DNA from: Lichenostomus cassidix
Taxonomy: Eukaryota > Chordata > Aves > Passeriformes > Meliphagidae
DNA: 64,000 bases
Assembly: GCA_008360975.2 (NCBI GenBank)
Contig: CM039183.1
Location: 11,993,762 to 12,057,761 of the forward strand
Reading direction: 5' to 3'
Shown piece after piece: positions 58,151-64,000 of the stretch. Every line of letters begins with the position of its first letter. Within the stretch, counting starts at the first letter, position 1. The notes under the pieces are model-generated. The model ran no database searches. It had not been told where the DNA came from and saw nothing but the letters and a program-made list of their open reading frames with translations. The position numbers and the translations under genes are program-made.

Positions 58151-61100
58151 TCTCCCTGTCTTTCTCGACCTATACCTCCACCTCCTCTCCGCTCCCCCCA
58201 GCCGGCTCAGCACTGTCTCTCTGGACGGCCATTCACTGTGGCTCTGCTCCCTCGGGGCACTCAGCATCACCACAGGTTGCCTGCTGCTCCCCAGTGAGCC
58301 TCTGGGTCCCACTCCCTGTGGAAATGGCATCCCTGTGAGTTCTGTGTTAGGTGCTGGACCCCAGCAGCATCCACTGAGCATCCCCTCCGGTGGTATCCAT
58401 GGCCCTGTGCTTGGGGGAAGAGGCTGCTGGAGGACTTGTGTGCCTCACATCCCCTACACACGGTCCAGCAGCACTCTGGGAGGAGAGATGTCCACTCTCA
58501 CAAGGTGGTCAGGAGAGCCCTGAGCTCTCAGACTGACACAGAAATGTGACTGTGTGAGGATTTGTCTCTGGAGATCTCCAAAGCCCCTTTCCAGCTTTGC
58601 CTGCACTACCTAACTTTCTTTTTGTTGCTTGGTTTCCTGCAATCCTACTGCCCAGTGTTTCCTCCCGGGAATTTCTGCGTGTTCCTTCCAAGCCTGACAC
58701 AGCAGCAAAGGTTCCAAAGGTAATGAAATCTCAGGAGTGTCCTGCAAGTCTATAGCTAAATAGAGGACAGAAAGCTACTCCCTCTGAATGTTTCTGCTGC
58801 ACTTAAAAATGCTTAACTTTTTTAGACACCAGCAAATCCACGTGGGCTCTAACTTCCAAAACCTGCATCCACACAAGTCAGAGCCCTTCCAGCTCTTCCA
58901 GTAATCAGTGACTGCTGGTGGTGGCCCTCAGTGCCCTGTGTTTATCTGCTGTTTTCACAAGAGACATCTCCGTGCAACAAACCAGACAGCTCTGTGAACA
59001 GTGAGGAGATGGGGCAGCAGCCTCTCCCCACCTTTGCCCAGTTGTTTGGATTTTGGATTCCCTCTGGCATGTCACAGAAAGCTTCAGCCAGGTGGGTTTG
59101 GCCAGAGGAGCAGCTTCCCAATTCAATCTCTGGAGGGAGCTGCTTGAATGCAATGGAAAGGCCACCTCGGGTGGTCTGCTGACATCCCACTCCCTGGCTT
59201 TATCCTTGCAAGAGGCATTTTCTCTCCTTGCATTATGCTCGACTCATCATCACCACCACATCTACCTGTTACCATTTTGCTGCCCAGCTGGAGTCTGCTT
59301 CAGCAGGGTGACCCATGCAGATGGGAGGCAATGCCAGGGAAAAGACACATTTTCCCTGACACTGGGATGCACTGCACGTTGGGATGTGCTGTTGTTGGGA
59401 TGCAGGGCGCATCAGGATGTGCTCATGGAGGCTGACAGCTCAAGCCAGGAATGTGAAGCCCAGTAGCTGACTGGGATGACAAGCATTTGACAGGGGAAAA
59501 GCTCTCCATGAAAAGCTGGTGGAAAAAAGCTGGATGAGCCAAAGCTGGGTGCTGATTCAGTCAGTGCCTTTCCAGGTTCCTAAAAATAATGAGTGTGCCT
59601 TTGAAAGCCGCACTTCCCGCAGCTGGCACAGGATGATAAGCTGTGCTTCCCCCGTCCCACAAGCCCTGCCATCTCTGCCATCCCCCTCCAAGCTCAAACC
59701 TCAGTGGTAGAAAATCCCCTGTCCCCTTCCCAAGGACAAATGGCACTTCCGGGGCCCCCCAAGGCTTCCTCATTCCTGCCGGCTGACGGCTGCCGTAAAT
59801 CCCATTGTATGCGTATGGAGTTCAAGCATTTCTTTACCATTTCAAAAATCTCCAGGAGGGACCAGCTGGGAGGTAGGTGCTGTCCCTGCCATCCCTCTCC
59901 CTTTGTAGGATTAAGAGAGTGAGAGAGAAGTGAAAAGGGCAGAGAGGGTCAGCAGGAGGAAGGAATAACTGTCTCCAGTTGGGTGCTCTGGGACATTGCT
60001 GCCACCCCTAGCAGCGCAGCTCCCTGGGGTTTTGGCAGCAGGAGAAAGAGAAGATGAGGTTTTGCTGGACTCTTCTCAGCTCCTCTCTGACTAGGAAGAC
60101 CACCAGGACAGCCTTGGCCACTGGCACAGGTGATGCCAGCCTGAGCACAGAAGTGCTCCAGGCAGAGCCAGGGATGTCCCAGCCCCAGTTCAGACACTGC
60201 CGTGTTAGAAATGCACCATTCCTGCTCCTCGTCCCGCTGCCACGGGTGATGGGGGAGGGTTGCTTCCCGACGGGGATCCGGGGCTGCTGATGGAGAGTCG
60301 CTGCCTGTCCTGCCTGTGCTACAGCAGAGCATGTGCTCCAACACGCCCAGGATGAGTGAAACACCGCGATACACGCCCGCTGCCTGCGGGATTGCCTGGG
60401 GAGCTCAGTGGTGCTGCTTCCAGCTGGGATCCTTTCCTTACAGCGGTGCTTTGACTGCTGAGGGGCTCAGCGCTGGCTGAAGCACTCATGGGTGCCTCTG
60501 GCCCTTCCACACACACACAGATGAGCCCTGCTCTCCCTGCTCCCTGCACGGCTGCAGCCCAAGAATCCCTCCTCCTCCCGGGAGAGTCCTGGGAAGGTGT
60601 GAGCTGAGGGGTGCAGCTCACCCTGCTTTGGGAACCAGAACCCCCCACACCTTCCTGACCTCCAGCAGCCCTGCAAGCTGCAGGGTGACTGCAGAATTAC
60701 CCTGCCAACGCTTTGGGCTTCCGTGCACAGTGTTTTTTATCTCCTGGTGCCTTTTACAGTGATTTCCAGGAAAGAAAAACCCAGCCCTGAGGCTGTAAGC
60801 GCCCCTGCCCTCAGCTCTCAGCAGCACTGAGAGCCGCAGCTCCCGCCTCCCGCCATCCGCGGGCAAGGGTCTGTACAATTGCCACCAATATAATTATTAA
60901 GTGCTGGGATTACATCCTCTCCCTGCTGCACAGCAGGTAGACTTTGGCCTCTGCCTGCATTTCACTCCCCTCTCAGGAGAAGCACTTGCAGGAGGGAGCC
61001 AGGGTGCACTCCCCGGGTCGGGTACCCCCTGCAGCACCCCAAAACGAGGGGCAGGGGCCAGCCGTGCCGTGGGGAAAGTGGGGAGAGATGTGGTGGGGAG

Positions 61101-64000
61101 GCAGCATCCAGACCACCCTCCTCACTCCCCCCGTCCTGGTGATGCCCGGGAAGGAGTGTGGGGTGTTTGGGGTCACCCTGTGGTGTTGGCACCTCGTGGC
61201 AGCCCCACACCTTAGTTGATTTAGCTGGAGGTGACCCGCCGGTCCCCGGGCTGGCTGGCTAACGTGTAACCACACCAGCCTGGCTGTAAAACCAGCAAGG
61301 CTCCGGTAGCGGCTGCCCGGAGCTCTGCCCTCATCGCTGGAAGGAGGAAGTGCACGGGGAATTTAAAATCAAAAGTAACTGTTTCACAGGCTGCCCTGCA
61401 AATGGGAGGAAAGTTTCAGTTCTCCTCACCGGTAAAGAATGCTGTCGTCTTCCCCCCTAGTTTTATCTTTCCTCCATCATTCAGATCTCAGGACAATCAG
61501 ATTTGCTTCCCTCCAGCTCCCTGGGAAGAACTGTCAGGGGGCCCTGGGGCTTGTCTGAATGGGAGGAGCAACAAAATTTATCCAAATTGCTGGTGAGAGC
61601 AGGTTCATGGAGCTTCTTTCTGTACAAGTGCTGAGGGGATGAGTTCCAATGGCTTTCACTTCGTTTGTGCCCATCAAAAAATAAAACTCACCCAAGCCAG
61701 GCACACCTCCACCTGCCTGGAGAGGAGGCTGACCTGGTCAAAAGAAAGCATTTTTAATACATACATTTCATTAATTAAAACTATTTTTGGAGTTTCTGTG
61801 CACAGAGAAGCCCCCAGTGACTCTGCCTCTGAATTACAGAGGAGGGACACAAAAAGTAACACATCACAATTTTTCCTCTGCATAATGCACTTTTGAATAC
61901 CAACAACACAACCCCTCTCCAAGCAAAACCCTGAAAGCTTTGTGAAAACATACCGTTAGAATTATTTTTTTTATTATTGGTTTTTGTTTGTTTGCAGGTT
62001 GGTAAGAGAGATTGGTTCCTCACTTTACACAGGACAAATGGAGCAGGAGAGGGCTGTGGTTCAGGACGTGGAAATGGGCTCTGTTCAGACTTTTCTCCCT
62101 CCCCTTCCATATCTTGCATGGGTTTCCTTAGGCTTCAGTCCTTTTTCTTTGCCACTACGGCAAACCACAACTGAGCACCCTAATTTCCAGATTCTCTGGC
62201 GGCTAATATATGGTTGAACTGACACAGCCACCCCTTCTCTTCATGGGACGCTACCCAGAGTAACCACCCACGACACAAAGCTTAGCCAGAAATCCTCCAC
62301 ATCCATCAAAACGGCTGGAACGGGGAAATAAACGTGGAAGCCTTACTGAGAAAGGGCCTGCAAAGCAGCCTTATCAAGGAGGGTGGCAAATGCCTGTGAA
62401 AGAGTGTGGAGGGGAGGGATAGAGTGGATGAGGCACAGAGGTTGCACAAGCTGGATTTTCTTTGAAATCCAGGACAAAAATGCCCCCTAAGGATGGACTG
62501 CAGATGTTATCCGTGACCACTACCCAGATCTGAGCTGTTTGCCCCGGGGAAAAATGGCCTTGAGCTTTCCAGTCTCCTTCAGGAGTGACCCAACCCTTTC
62601 CCGCCTGGTGCTTGGCCCCACCTCCCTGAGCGGCTGTGCCGCTATTCCCAGTTCCAGCAAAGCAGGAACCAGGCACAGCAAAGAGGGCACCAAAGGTACG
62701 GGCATAGCACAGGTTTCACCAGCAGGGAAACCCTCCCGATCCACCTTTCCCTCAGCTCAAGCCCACTCTCTGCCTCCCACACTCTCCGTTTGGGAGTCTC
62801 ATGGACACAAACATCAGGCTTGTGTTCATTGGGCTGAAATCTCTCTTGTCCTTCTGCCCACCAGCAGCTGAAAAGGTTTTCCCCAGCAGTGTCACCTCTG
62901 GGCACTCCTGCCCTCCCACCTCCATCACACCACTTCCCTGCCCCTGCAGCCGGGCTCTGAGAAAGGAAAATGGGCTTTTTCACATTGTGGCTGCTGCAAG
63001 GTTTTAAACCAGACCAGCTGCTAATCTGGGCTTGGACAAAGTCCCCTCTCTGAACGAGCTCACCCCAGAGCATGGAAAGGGGGCAAAGCAGAAGAACAGG
63101 GCCAGGGCACGGGAGCTGAGCCCTCCAGCAAGAGCCAGCCCTTGGGAGGCAGAGAGGAGAGCAGGAGCACCTGAACCACCAGGGCAGAAACTGAGCTGGT
63201 GAAAGCACAGCCTGAATGCTCCCTGCCTGGGCATTTCAGCCCCTGCAGTGATTAATGACAGGGCTGGGTAGAGGCACTCGGGGAGAGCTGCACCCTTCCC
63301 CAGTGCCAAGGGCGCTGTGTTGGCTCCCATCCACCAGGCTCCTGGCTCGACCCCGTTCTTGGCACCCCAGTGGCCTTGGACAGGTTACAAGCACTTATGC
63401 ATAACCCTAATAACAGTAAACACACCAAGGTGAGCAGAGCTATTAGACTCAATTGAAATACTATCATTCCCACTAATTTTGCCTTTCTTTTGAATCACAT
63501 CCATTCAGCAGACATGGAAAAGATTATAATGAGGAGGGATCAGCTTCAAGGTTTGGTTTTCCTCTTCCACTGCGGACAGGGCTAGGGATGAGACCCAACA
63601 ATCCCCTGGCAGGAACTGCTGTATCACTCTTCTGAGCTCTACCTGGAAATATCCAAGCCTGATTTGGAGACAGGGACTGTGGCACCTGCTGAGGTTGAGA
63701 TTCCTTGTACCCCACCATCCTGCCTGGCAGTGAGCTGTGGCAGATGCTTGGTGGGGAAAAAAAAGCACAGGAAGGAGTCAGGAATAAGCCTACACCTTTC
63801 ACAATAAACCTCCCATCTTGGTGCTCATTTGTGATTTAGGGAGCTCATGAGACAACACTAGCATCCAGACACCAGGGTGCTCCAGGTATTTGTACAGATC
63901 CTTTCTGAATGCACAGGTAGGTTTCTGAAGGACTGGGGCAATGACTTCCACAGCTCACTTCCACAGGGTTCAATCCTCAAGCCAAGCAGGATAACTTATT
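58151..64000. other. Intergenic sequence right of OVOL2, no gene recognised
   Basis: Open frames reach at most 188 codons (62642-63208, minus) and lack domain signatures. In human the next genes on this side are PET117 and KAT14; no exon of either was recognised here. Confidence 0.5.

Noticed and set aside
63965..63980. GGTTCAATCC, like a tRNA B box
   Set aside because: No A box at the right distance and no cloverleaf stems could be formed.

Overview
The window looks like chromosomal DNA from a vertebrate, most likely a bird. Three spliced genes lie in the order SNX5 (minus), MGME1 (plus), OVOL2 (minus), the arrangement known from human chromosome 20p11.23. Introns are shorter than in mammals, CpG islands mark two promoters, and no mammalian SINEs are visible. 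The species cannot be read from the sequence. The bird assignment is inference; a reptile is not excluded.

Layout. 1 to about 21.5 kb: no coding exon was recognised. SNX5 fills 21.5-36.6 kb on the minus strand: 13 coding exons that splice without a frame break into 397 codons, plus a box C/D snoRNA candidate (SNORD17-like) in intron 10. At 36.1-37.2 kb a CpG island separates the 5' ends of SNX5 and MGME1 and is almost certainly a shared divergent promoter (two YY1 motifs, a ZNF143 motif, NRF1-like sites). MGME1 runs from 36.9 to 44.5 kb: a noncoding first exon and four coding exons for 335 residues. MGME1 and OVOL2 converge across about 2.6 kb. OVOL2 runs from 53.7 to 47.2 kb on the minus strand: four coding exons for 263 residues with a SNAG-type N terminus and four C2H2 zinc fingers, under a second CpG island at 52.7-54.3 kb. 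From 54.3 kb to the end only noncoding sequence was seen, with a CpG-richer patch near 57.5-58.1 kb.

Function. The genes are neighbours, not a pathway. SNX5 is a PX-BAR sorting nexin of endosome-to-Golgi recycling, MGME1 is a mitochondrial single-strand DNA exonuclease, and OVOL2 is a transcriptional repressor that maintains epithelial identity. Only SNX5 and MGME1 share regulatory DNA.

No clearly new system is present. The observations most worth checking are a near-perfect 47-nt hairpin in MGME1 intron 1, the structured snoRNA in SNX5, a possible overlapping upstream reading frame on MGME1, OVOL-type sites flanking the OVOL2 promoter, and a mini-tandem repeat that encodes a small leucine-rich frame. 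All exon borders were set by eye from splice consensus plus reading frame and remembered family sequence; no alignment was run.

[Form note: the original answer gave no feature confidences; the uniform 0.5 is a placeholder required by the schema, not an estimate.]
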